From assembly GCA_002701545.1 (NCBI GenBank), contig NZVR01000046.1, positions 79,930 through 143,929 on the forward strand: a stretch of 64,000 bases of DNA, read 5' to 3'. The position numbers were made by a program, and so were the translations under genes. The notes under the pieces were generated by a model that was given only the letters and a program-made list of their open reading frames with translations, searched no databases and was not told the origin of the DNA. This DNA comes from Blastopirellula sp. (GTDB taxonomy: Bacteria; Planctomycetota; Planctomycetia; Pirellulales; Pirellulaceae). This document shows, in pieces, positions 1-13,350 of the stretch (position 1 is its first letter; each line of letters begins with the position of its first letter).

Positions 1-65
1 CCCAGCTGCTGGGACCTGGTGGCATGTTGCAAAGCCAGATCAAACAGAAGGGCGAAGAAGACTAA
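1..65 (+). CDS. rplJ: 50S ribosomal protein L10, C-terminal end (partial)
   Basis: In-frame tail QLLGPGGMLQSQIKQKGEED* directly upstream of rplL; identity rests mainly on position. Confidence 0.6.
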   Translation, partial: QLLGPGGMLQSQIKQKGEED

Positions 66-186
66 CCTCACTAACACCTTTTCGCCAGCAATGGCGACTG
101 ATTTTTGTAAGTTCCATACAAATACATTTTTTGACCCACGTGTTGGTAGTGATCGGCCAACGCAAAGCTTGAAAGGATAAACCATC

Positions 187-603
187 ATGTCTGACGAAGG
201 CACAGCAACCGTCGAGTACTCCGCCGACGCGAAAGAACTGGGCGACAAGATCGCCGGCTTGACGCTGAAAGAAGCGAAAGAGTTGAGTGATTACCTCAAA
301 GATGAGCACGGTATCGAACCAGCCTCTGGCGGCGGTGCAGTCATGGTCGCAGCAGCCGCTGGCGACGGCGACGGTGGCGGCGAAGCAGTCAAGACAGAGT
401 TCGACGTGGTCATGACCGGCTTTGGCGACCAGAAACTGGCCGTGGTCAAAGCCGTCAAGGCGATTACCGGACAATCACTGATGGAAGCCAAGAAACTGGT
501 TGAAGCCGTTCCTGCCACCATCAAGGAAGGCGCCCCAACCGAAGAGGCCGAAAAGATCAAAGCCGACTTGGAAGCGGCTGGAGCATCGGTCGAACTCAAG
601 TGA
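187..603 (+). CDS. rplL: 50S ribosomal protein L7/L12
   Basis: C-terminal L7/L12 domain: [45 protein letters not shown]. Confidence 0.97.
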   Translation: MSDEGTATVEYSADAKELGDKIAGLTLKEAKELSDYLKDEHGIEPASGGGAVMVAAAAGDGDGGGEAVKTEFDVVMTGFGDQKLAVVKAVKAITGQSLMEAKKLVEAVPATIKEGAPTEEAEKIKADLEAAGASVELK

Positions 604-624
604 TCCAATTCGAATGACAATTGG

Positions 625-658
625 TCAGCGTGGCGATTTGAAACAATCGCCACGCTGA
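625..658 (+). promoter_or_regulatory. Perfect 14-bp stem / 6-nt loop hairpin in rplL-rpoB spacer
   Basis: TCAGCGTGGCGATT-TGAAAC-AATCGCCACGCTGA; no following T-tract. Confidence 0.7.
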
Positions 659-684
659 ATCCAGATGAAAACGGTCCCTTGTGA

Positions 685-707
685 GCGTGGTTGAATTTCA
701 GCCACGC
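685..707 (+). promoter_or_regulatory. Second hairpin in rplL-rpoB spacer (10 bp, one G-U, 3-nt loop)
   Basis: GCGTGGTTGA-ATT-TCAGCCACGC; shares the GCGTGG/CCACGC core with the 625-658 hairpin. Confidence 0.55.
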
Positions 708-923
708 ACAGGCAGTTTGCGCTTGATTTTGTTGACAGCTCGTTACGAGCAACAAACCGTGCATGAGATGAGAGCAGTAGGGGCATTGCGCACCAGCAAT
801 GGCGCTACCTCTGCCCGCATCCCTCACCCGGCGCCCACACGTGCGCCCTGTCATCAACCGCTGCGTCAGCAGTCTTGGCGTGTCTTTCTTCGTACATGAG
901 TTCCCCAGTTGGAGTTCGCTTGC

Positions 924-3900
924 ATGGCTACATCTGCACAACGTCGTTTGAATCCAACCGAAGTTCGACGATTTGGTAGCGGTCGTGAATCGTTCGTCGC
1001 ACCCGATTTAACCGCAATCCAAACCGATAGCTACGCCGCGTTTCTCCAGGAGGAGGCGGGTGCCGAAAAACGGAAGGACAGTGGCTTGGAAAGCGTCTTG
1101 CGAGAGATCTTTCCCATCGAAAGCTACGACAAAACGATCAATCTGGAGTATTTACGTTACGAGCTGGGGAAACCCCGCTATACGCCAGAAGAGTGTCGTC
1201 AGCTGCGACTGACCTATGGCAAGCCATTCCGAGTTTGGCTGCGTCTGAACCGCGACGAACCGATTGAAGAAGAAGTCTACCTCGGCGATCTGCCGATCAT
1301 GCTTGGTGGTGGCGAGTTCATCATCAATGGTGCCGAGCGTGTAGTGGTCAGCCAATTGCACCGCAGTCCTGGTGTTGATTTCGTCGAGGAACAAGACACG
1401 ACGAGCGACCGCAAACTGGCCAGCTGCCGAGTCATTCCCGAACGGGGAAGCTGGATTGAAATTAATGCCACCAAAAAAGATGCGTTGACGGTCCGCATCG
1501 ATCAAAGCGGCAAGTTTTCTGCAGTCACCCTGCTACGTGCAATGAGCCCCAAGTACAGCACGGATGCCGACATCATCCGCTGCTTCTATGAGACCTCAAG
1601 CGAAAAAATTGTCGACGGCCGCAGCGTCAGCAAGGTCGAGGGCAAATACGCCGTTGATGACATCGTCTACCCCGCCTCCAGTGACCGAGCGGGCGAAATC
1701 ATCGTCGAAGCAGGTCAAAAAGTCACCAAGGACGCGGCGGAAACGATTTGCAGTGCGGGAGTTTCCAAAGTCGAGGTCATGACGCCTCCCAAGTCTCCGC
1801 TCATCTTCAACAGCATTGCAGAAGACAATACCTCGAGTCACGAAGAGGCATTGCTGCGAATCTACCAACGCTTGCGTCCCGGTAATCCTCCCCAACTGGA
1901 AAAAGCACGCACGCTATTCCAGGAGAAGTTCTACGACGTCAACCGTTATCGCCTCGGTCGCGTCGGACGTTTCCGAATCAACCGCAAACTGGACCTGAAC
2001 GTCTCAGACAAAGAGATGACGTTACGTCCCGAAGATCTCATCGCTTCGGTCGCGTACCTGCTCGCACTGCATGCCAAGGACGACGATGCTGAGATTGACG
2101 ATATCGACCACCTTGGCAACCGACGGTTGCGGACAATCGACGAACTGGCCAGCGATGAACTGCGCAAAGGGTTCTTGAAACTACGGCGGACGGTTCAGGA
2201 GCGCATGAGCCTGAAAGATGCCGAGGACATGACACCCCGCAGCTTGATCAATCCGAAGAGCATTTCGGCTGCGATCGAGTATTTCTTTGGTCGGGGCGAG
2301 TTGTCACAGGTAGTGGACCAGACAAATCCCCTGTCTCAATTGACCCACGAGCGCCGGTTGTCAGCCCTGGGCCCCGGTGGTCTGAACCGTAAGCGTGCAG
2401 GCTTTGAAGTCCGCGACGTGCACATTTCTCACTACGGTCGCATCTGCCCGATCGAAACGCCGGAAGGCACGAATATCGGCCTGATTTCTAGCCTTGCAAT
2501 CTACGCCAGCGTCGACAACTACGGCTTCCTGGTGACACCGTATCGCGAAGTGTCGAAAGGCAAGCTGTCAGATGAAATTGTCTGGCTACGGGCGGACGAA
2601 GAATCGGAAGCCTACGTTGCTCCCGCGGACAGTCCCGTTTCGAATGGCAAACTGGATGGCCCCAACTTGATTGCCCGCTATCGTTCGGACTTCGAAATTG
2701 TGACCCCGGACGATGTGGAGTACATCGACGTGGCTCCCAGCCAGATGGTCGGAGTCTCAGCTGGTTTGATTCCTTTCCTCGAGCATGACGATGCAAACCG
2801 CGCACTCATGGGATCGAATATGCAGCGACAAGCTGTGCCGTTGCTGGTAGCCGAACCACCCATCGTCGCCACCGGTATGGAACTCGAAGTCGCTCGGAAT
2901 TCCAGCATGGTCATTCGTGCTCGCCGCGCGGGTAAAGTCACCAAGTGTGACGCCACCCGGATTGAAATCGGCAGCGACCATTACGATCTGAAAAAATACC
3001 AGGGGCTGAATGAGCGCACCTGCCTGAACCAAAAGCCGATTGTGACCGTTGGCGACAAGGTTGAGAAAGGCCAGGTCATCGCGGATGGAGCTGCCACCTA
3101 CCAAGGTGAATTGGCACTTGGCCGCAACGTGCTGGTCGGATTCATGTCATTTGACGGCTTCAATTACGAAGACGCCATCATCATTAGTGAAGAACTCGTC
3201 AAATCCGACACATATACTTCCATCCACATCGAAGAATTCGACGTGGAAATTCGTGAAACCAAACTGGGGCGCGAAGAGTTCACTCGGGACATTCCCAATG
3301 TGAGCGAAAAAGCGCTTCGCAACCTGGACGAGAGTGGCATCGTTCGTGTTGGCACCTACGTGCGTCCGGGCGACATTCTGGTGGGCAAAGTATCGCCCAA
3401 GTCGAAGACCGAATTGACCCCCGAAGAAAAACTGTTGCACGCAATCTTTGGCCGAGCTGGTGAAGATGTCAAAAATGATTCGCTCGAAGTCTCGTCGGGC
3501 ATCGAAGGGATCATCATCGATACCCAAAAGTTCTCGCGACGAATGAGCTTGTCCGAAGACGAGCGCAAGATCTTCGAGCAAGAGCTGAAAGACGCCGAAG
3601 CGGAAGGCAATGCGGAAATCGCCAGCACCTTCTCGGCAATGATCAAAGACATCGAGCAAATCACTGGCAAGCCGATGGCTGATGAAGACGGAACACCGAT
3701 CGCCGGAGATCAGGATCCCAAATTCATCGCCGAAAAAGCCACGACATTCCAACTGAACAGCGTCATCGGCAACATGCGCAGCCAGGACAAGATTGCTGCG
3801 ATCGACAAGATCTACAAAGCACAATGGCGGAATGTCGAAGAGGCGATTGACGCACGCGACCGCCAACTGAACAGCATGAAACGTGGCGATGAGCTGCGTA

Positions 3901-4643
3901 GCGGTGTGCTGCAGATGGTCAAAGTTTACATTGCCACCAAGCGACAAATTTCGGTGGGTGACAAGATGGCAGGTCGCCACGGTAACAAGGGTGTGATCTC
4001 GAAGATCCTGCCCGTGGAAGACATGCCCTTCCTGGAAGACGGAACACCGATCCAAATCATGCTCAACCCGCTCGGTGTCCCGAGCCGCATGAACGTCGGT
4101 CAGATCCTCGAAACCCACCTTGGCTGGGCTGGCTCGATACTTGGTTTCCAGGCGGTCACGCCGGTGTTCGACGGAGCGTCCGAATCGGATATCAACGACG
4201 CGTTGGAAGCAGCCAACCTGCCTCGCAGTGGTAAGGCCACGCTTTACGACGGTCGTACCGGGGAAGCCATGGAACAGGAAACAACGGTTGGCTACATCTA
4301 CATGCTCAAGTTGCACCACCTGGTGGACGACAAAGTACACGCACGTAGCACCGGACCTTACTCGCTCATCACGCAACAGCCACTCGGTGGCAAAGCTCGT
4401 TTCGGCGGACAGCGATTTGGTGAAATGGAGGTGTGGGCCCTGGAAGCCTACGGAGCCGCCTACATTCTCCAGGAATTGCTGACCGTCAAGAGTGATGATG
4501 TCGAAGGACGGACGAAGATCTATGAGTCGATGGTCAAAGGTGAAAACACGCTGGAAGCAGGTACTCCGGCAAGCTTTGATGTACTGACTAATGAGATTCG
4601 CGGCTTGGCACTGAACATGCAACTGGAAAAACGCCGCGTCTAG
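924..4643 (+). CDS. rpoB: DNA-directed RNA polymerase subunit beta
   Basis: RpoB motifs [52 protein letters not shown] and [15 protein letters not shown] opens at TTG 909, ATG at 924 more likely. Confidence 0.98.
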   Translation: MATSAQRRLNPTEVRRFGSGRESFVAPDLTAIQTDSYAAFLQEEAGAEKRKDSGLESVLREIFPIESYDKTINLEYLRYELGKPRYTPEECRQLRLTYGKPFRVWLRLNRDEPIEEEVYLGDLPIMLGGGEFIINGAERVVVSQLHRSPGVDFVEEQDTTSDRKLASCRVIPERGSWIEINATKKDALTVRIDQSGKFSAVTLLRAMSPKYSTDADIIRCFYETSSEKIVDGRSVSKVEGKYAVDDIVYPASSDRAGEIIVEAGQKVTKDAAETICSAGVSKVEVMTPPKSPLIFNSIAEDNTSSHEEALLRIYQRLRPGNPPQLEKARTLFQEKFYDVNRYRLGRVGRFRINRKLDLNVSDKEMTLRPEDLIASVAYLLALHAKDDDAEIDDIDHLGNRRLRTIDELASDELRKGFLKLRRTVQERMSLKDAEDMTPRSLINPKSISAAIEYFFGRGELSQVVDQTNPLSQLTHERRLSALGPGGLNRKRAGFEVRDVHISHYGRICPIETPEGTNIGLISSLAIYASVDNYGFLVTPYREVSKGKLSDEIVWLRADEESEAYVAPADSPVSNGKLDGPNLIARYRSDFEIVTPDDVEYIDVAPSQMVGVSAGLIPFLEHDDANRALMGSNMQRQAVPLLVAEPPIVATGMELEVARNSSMVIRARRAGKVTKCDATRIEIGSDHYDLKKYQGLNERTCLNQKPIVTVGDKVEKGQVIADGAATYQGELALGRNVLVGFMSFDGFNYEDAIIISEELVKSDTYTSIHIEEFDVEIRETKLGREEFTRDIPNVSEKALRNLDESGIVRVGTYVRPGDILVGKVSPKSKTELTPEEKLLHAIFGRAGEDVKNDSLEVSSGIEGIIIDTQKFSRRMSLSEDERKIFEQELKDAEAEGNAEIASTFSAMIKDIEQITGKPMADEDGTPIAGDQDPKFIAEKATTFQLNSVIGNMRSQDKIAAIDKIYKAQWRNVEEAIDARDRQLNSMKRGDELRSGVLQMVKVYIATKRQISVGDKMAGRHGNKGVISKILPVEDMPFLEDGTPIQIMLNPLGVPSRMNVGQILETHLGWAGSILGFQAVTPVFDGASESDINDALEAANLPRSGKATLYDGRTGEAMEQETTVGYIYMLKLHHLVDDKVHARSTGPYSLITQQPLGGKARFGGQRFGEMEVWALEAYGAAYILQELLTVKSDDVEGRTKIYESMVKGENTLEAGTPASFDVLTNEIRGLALNMQLEKRRV

Positions 4644-4769
4644 TCACGTCCGTCGGATGCTAGTCGAACAAGCAAAACAAACAACAATCACTACGATGAG
4701 GTCCAGCAAACAACCACCGGTTGCACGCTGACAAAATCGATCCGTTTCCCAACACAGGAGCACGGGCAT

Positions 4770-9164
<4,395 letters not shown>

Positions 9165-9199
9165 TCGGCTAGGTTCTCGTTCCGTACGAGCATCTGAGG

Positions 9200-9227
9200 T
9201 TGACAACCGTTTCCAGAGCGGTATTCT
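9200..9227 (+). promoter_or_regulatory. Putative sigma70-type promoter upstream of rpsL
   Basis: TTGACA - 16 nt - TATTCT, 42 nt upstream of the rpsL start. Confidence 0.45.
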
Positions 9228-9268
9228 GAGTAGTTTCACCTGTTGTCACGCAGTCTTGCGAGAGTGAT

Positions 9269-9637
9269 ATGCCAACAATCAACCAATTGGTCCGCAAACG
9301 ACGTAAGTCGAAGCGCAAGTTCAGCAAATCGCCTGTTCTGGAGCAGTGTCCCCAGAAGCAGGGGGTCTGTCTCCAAGTGCGCACCATGACGCCTAAGAAA
9401 CCGAACTCGGCTCTGCGAAAGATTACCCGTGTCCGGTTGTCGAACGGCAAAGAGGTCACGGTCTATATCCCTGGTGAAGGCCATAACCTGCAGGAACACT
9501 CCATCGTATTGGTTCGCGGCGGACGTGTTCGTGACTTGCCCGGCGTGCGATATCAAGTCGTCCGAGGGGCCCTGGATACGCTTGGTGTCGAAGGACGCAA
9601 ACAATCGAGAAGTCGATATGGAGCGAAGAAGTCTTAA
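9269..9637 (+). CDS. rpsL: 30S ribosomal protein S12
   Basis: [10 protein letters not shown]...[11 protein letters not shown]...[27 protein letters not shown]. Confidence 0.98.
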   Translation: MPTINQLVRKRRKSKRKFSKSPVLEQCPQKQGVCLQVRTMTPKKPNSALRKITRVRLSNGKEVTVYIPGEGHNLQEHSIVLVRGGRVRDLPGVRYQVVRGALDTLGVEGRKQSRSRYGAKKS

Positions 9638-9661
9638 CGCTCCGCAAATGGGATAAACATC

Positions 9662-10132
9662 ATGGGTCGAATCACTGCCAGTCGTAAACAACTCAAACCA
9701 GATCCGCTGCACGGCTCTGAAGTTGCCAGCAAGTTTATCAACGTTCTGATGTGGGACGGCAAGAAGACGGTGGCGCAAGCCGTTTTCTATAATGCTCTGG
9801 CGGAAATCAGCAAACGCATCAAGGACTCCGAGCCGATCGAAGTATTTCATCAGGCAATTGAGAACGTGAAACCGCAGATTGAGGTTCGTTCCAAACGCGT
9901 TGGTGGTGCATCCTATCAGGTTCCGATGCAGGTCAATCGCGCCCGACAGCAAGCATTAGCGTTCCGCTGGGTGCTCGGTGCTGTTCGTGACAAAAAGGGA
10001 AGACCAACCCATCTCAAGTTAGCAGATGAGCTGGCAGCCGCTTACAACAAAGAAGGTGCGGCCATGACCAAACGAGAAAACACACACCGCATGGCAGAGG
10101 CAAACAAAGCGTTCGCACACTTTGCTTGGTAG
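9662..10132 (+). CDS. rpsG: 30S ribosomal protein S7
   Basis: S7 signature: DPLHGSEVASKFINVLMWDGKKTVAQ...GGASYQVPMQV. Confidence 0.97.
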   Translation: MGRITASRKQLKPDPLHGSEVASKFINVLMWDGKKTVAQAVFYNALAEISKRIKDSEPIEVFHQAIENVKPQIEVRSKRVGGASYQVPMQVNRARQQALAFRWVLGAVRDKKGRPTHLKLADELAAAYNKEGAAMTKRENTHRMAEANKAFAHFAW

Positions 10133-10148
10133 TCAGTTCGTACAATGG

Positions 10149-10182
10149 CGCCGCACAAACTCCCCGTTTGCGCGGCGTTTTT
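10149..10182 (+). terminator. Rho-independent terminator after rpsG
   Basis: CGCCGCACAAAC-TCCCC-GTTTGCGCGGCG followed by TTTTT; 12-bp stem with one mismatch. Confidence 0.8.
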
Positions 10183-10365
10183 CGTGCGCGCGACATGGTT
10201 CGTGCATCCAACGTTTCGCCCGCAGTCTGGCTGTTGCACATTCGATACAATGCGACAGCATTGGTGTAGAGCACAGTCAATCTGCCACGGATTGCTTACA
10301 TCCCTTTTTGAAATCGCGTTATCGTGATCGCGGAGACAACTGCGGTCAGCAAGGACTCGACTGAT

Positions 10366-12444
10366 ATGCCTAGCGACATCGCTGCCATTCGCAACCTGGG
10401 TATCATCGCCCACATCGATGCGGGCAAGACAACCGTCACCGAAAGGATGTTGTATTACAGTGGCGCCAAGCACCGAGTCGGCCAGGTCGACAAGGGAACC
10501 ACGGAAACCGACAACGACCCGGAAGAACAGGATCGCGGCATCACCATCTACTCGGCTTGTGTTGCCTTTGATTGGGGCGACGTCAAAGTCAACTTACTCG
10601 ATACACCAGGGCACGTAGATTTCACTGCGGAAGTCGAACGCTGCCTGCGTGTCCTCGACGGTGCGGCGGTCATTTTCAGTGCCCGCGAGGGCGTCGAGGC
10701 GCAAAGCGAAACGGTGTGGCGGCAAGCGGATCGTTATCAGGTTCCCCGGGTCGCGTTCATCAACAAGATGGATCGCGAAGGCGCCGACTTTGAAAGCGTG
10801 TTCTCCGAAATCTCCAGCCGTCTCAATGCAAATCCCATTGCCATTCAAATTCCAGTTGGCGAGGGTCCCAGTCATGTCAATAACCCGTTCCGAGGTGTCA
10901 TTGATCTGATCAATATGAAGTTGCTGAAGTTCGATCCGACATCGCAAGGAGCGGACGTTGTCACTGAAGAAATCCCCGAAGAAAACCAAGACACGGCGTT
11001 GCTCTGGCGCGAGGCGATGCTCGAAGCACTCTACGGCTTCAGCGATGAGATGATGGAATTGGCCATGGAGCACAAAGAAGTGCCTGTGGACCTGATTCAC
11101 AAAGTGCTACGGGATGCCACGCTGGCCATGCAAATCCAACCAGTTCTGTGTGGATCGGCGCTGCATGGCATCGGTGTCCAACCGCTGCTCGATGCGGTCC
11201 AGGCGTATTTACCAAGCCCACTCGACATGCCACCGGTCAGTGGCGAAAGTCTGAAGAAACCGGGGTCGCAAGAAGTCCGTAAGCCTGACCCACAAGATCC
11301 ATTCTGCGGCATCGTATTCAAGGTTTTACCTGCCAAAACGGGAGACATGACCTGGGTCCGCCTCTACTCTGGTCAACTGAAAGCCAATACTCGCGTGCTC
11401 AATCCAGGCAAGGACAAGAAGGACAACGTATCGCAGCTTTGGCAAATTCACGCAACCAAAAAAGAATGTCAACTGGATGTGGCCACGACAGGGGACATCG
11501 TCGGCATCATTGGACTTCGGCACTCTGTTACCGGTGATACCCTCACTGACCCCAAAGCACCACTGCTGCTGGAGAGCATCGAATTCCCTGAGACCGTCAT
11601 TTCGATGGCAATCGAGCCGGAATCCACTGCCGAACGCGATAAACTCGAAAACACGTTGGAAATGCTTCAACGTCAAGACCCAACGGTGCAAGTCAAACAA
11701 AGTGACGCCGGCCAAACGTTGATTAGTGGTATGGGCGAGCTCCATCTGGAGATCATCAAGAACCGCTTGCTACGCGACTTCATGCTGAAGGTCAAATTCC
11801 ACAAACCTCAGGTAAGTTATCGAGAAACCATTGCCAGCGCGGTGGAAGTCACGGGTGAATGCCATCGCCAGATGGGCGGACAACAGCTGTTCGCAAAAGT
11901 AAAGATCCGACTCGAGCCGTCCGATCGAGATGATCGCTCCGTTGTCGTGCTCAATAAATGCCCCATCGATCAGATTCCTGGTGAGTTCCACTCGCTGTTG
12001 GTCGAAGAACTCACCACCTGCGGACAAGGTGGCGGCACGATTGCCGGCTTTCCCTTAATGAAGCTGAAAGCCACAATTCTAGGGGGAGCGGCCGACGAAT
12101 CTTCTGACGAAGTTGCCTTCCGGATCGCGCTAAATGATGCTTTTGAAAAGGCCTTACGCGAGGGTGGTCCGGTGCTGTTAGAACCGATCATGAAGCTCGA
12201 CATTTCAACGCCAGAAGACTACCTCGGTGAGATCGTCAGCGATTTGCAGCAACGTCGAGCCATCATTGCCAAGACGGAAAATCGCGCTTCCGACGTGGTG
12301 GTCGAGGCGCATGCTCCGCTGAAGGAATTATTCGGGTACTCGAGTGCGATTCGCAGTCTAAGCCAAGGGCGAGCCGGTTCCAGTATGGCACCGCTCAACT
12401 ACGCTGCCGCTCCTCCCGAAGTTGCGCGGGAATTCGAATTTTAG
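10366..12444 (+). CDS. fusA: Elongation factor G family protein (spdEFG2 / mtEFG2-like)
   Basis: GTPase motifs AHIDAGKTT, DTPGH, NKMD; ERCLRVLDGAAVIF...GVEAQSETVWRQAD. ORF opens at GTG 10324; ATG 10366 precedes the conserved N-terminus. Confidence 0.9.
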   Translation: MPSDIAAIRNLGIIAHIDAGKTTVTERMLYYSGAKHRVGQVDKGTTETDNDPEEQDRGITIYSACVAFDWGDVKVNLLDTPGHVDFTAEVERCLRVLDGAAVIFSAREGVEAQSETVWRQADRYQVPRVAFINKMDREGADFESVFSEISSRLNANPIAIQIPVGEGPSHVNNPFRGVIDLINMKLLKFDPTSQGADVVTEEIPEENQDTALLWREAMLEALYGFSDEMMELAMEHKEVPVDLIHKVLRDATLAMQIQPVLCGSALHGIGVQPLLDAVQAYLPSPLDMPPVSGESLKKPGSQEVRKPDPQDPFCGIVFKVLPAKTGDMTWVRLYSGQLKANTRVLNPGKDKKDNVSQLWQIHATKKECQLDVATTGDIVGIIGLRHSVTGDTLTDPKAPLLLESIEFPETVISMAIEPESTAERDKLENTLEMLQRQDPTVQVKQSDAGQTLISGMGELHLEIIKNRLLRDFMLKVKFHKPQVSYRETIASAVEVTGECHRQMGGQQLFAKVKIRLEPSDRDDRSVVVLNKCPIDQIPGEFHSLLVEELTTCGQGGGTIAGFPLMKLKATILGGAADESSDEVAFRIALNDAFEKALREGGPVLLEPIMKLDISTPEDYLGEIVSDLQQRRAIIAKTENRASDVVVEAHAPLKELFGYSSAIRSLSQGRAGSSMAPLNYAAAPPEVAREFEF

Positions 12445-12496
12445 ACCAAACGCTGCAAGTACAATGCGATCGGGAATCCCGGCTCGCGTCGTCACC

Positions 12497-13273
12497 CTAG
12501 CACTCTATCTGGTCTGGCCGGCTCCCGACCACAACTTTCAGGCCGGCGTACGGTTTTTCAAGACCCAAATCGACTACCTCTACCTGAAAACCATGCCGCT
12601 GAAGCAGGCGCGTAGCATCTGCCAGCAGAAACTTCAGATAAAACATCACAAAAGGCGGGTGGTGTAACCAGTTACGCACGTGCATCGCACCGTTAAAGCT
12701 TCGTGCCACCCAGTAACGCAGCGACCACACGGAAGGGCGTTCACTGGTCACCAAGGCAAATTTGCCTCCTGGCTTCAACGCGGCACGAATGCGTTCAACG
12801 AAACGATCCTGGTCACAGGGGAGGATGTGTCCCAAAGCTCCAAAACAGACAGCCAAATCGAACGCCCCTTCGAACTGCATCTCTAAGACGTCCGCACATT
12901 CGAACTGCAATTGGGGCGATCCTTTGGCTTGCCCCACAAACTGCTCCGCGACTTCCAACATCCCCGGACTAAAGTCAATGCCCACCAATCGCGAGCGACA
13001 TCGGGGTTTGAGCAAACACATACCGGCCCCCGTACCACAACAAATGTCCAGAGCGGAGTCGACATCGGCGCCTCCGAGGACCTGCTGCAGCGTCCTCTCG
13101 ATCACTTCGTCGGGGGTACAAAACGGGGTGTAATGGAACTTCGGCGCAAGCAGATCATAGCCGCGCTCAGTCGAAGACCACGCCTGAACTGCCAGTTCAA
13201 ACAACGTTGGACCTTGAGGGTGAAACATGCCCAACAACGTAACAGATCTATCCGAAGTTATCACCAAGTGCAT
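12497..13273 (-). CDS. Class I SAM-dependent methyltransferase
   Basis: Motif I LDICCGTGAGMCLL; FSPGMLEVAEQ; CFGALGHI. Confidence 0.85.
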   Translation of the reverse strand: MHLVITSDRSVTLLGMFHPQGPTLFELAVQAWSSTERGYDLLAPKFHYTPFCTPDEVIERTLQQVLGGADVDSALDICCGTGAGMCLLKPRCRSRLVGIDFSPGMLEVAEQFVGQAKGSPQLQFECADVLEMQFEGAFDLAVCFGALGHILPCDQDRFVERIRAALKPGGKFALVTSERPSVWSLRYWVARSFNGAMHVRNWLHHPPFVMFYLKFLLADATRLLQRHGFQVEVVDLGLEKPYAGLKVVVGSRPDQIEC

Positions 13274-13350
13274 CGCACGCAGCGATCAAAACCCGGCGAC
13301 TGATGCACCGAGATACCCGATGAAAATCACGCAGCCTCCCACGGGAAACC

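Noticed and set aside
291-941. 216-aa minus-strand ORF across rplL and the rplL-rpoB spacer
   Set aside because: Antisense of rplL codons; Ser/Ala-rich artefact composition.
3147-4622. 491-aa antisense ORF opposite rpoB
   Set aside because: Shadow of strongly biased rpoB codons; the sense frame is unambiguously RpoB and the antisense protein shows no recognisable domain.
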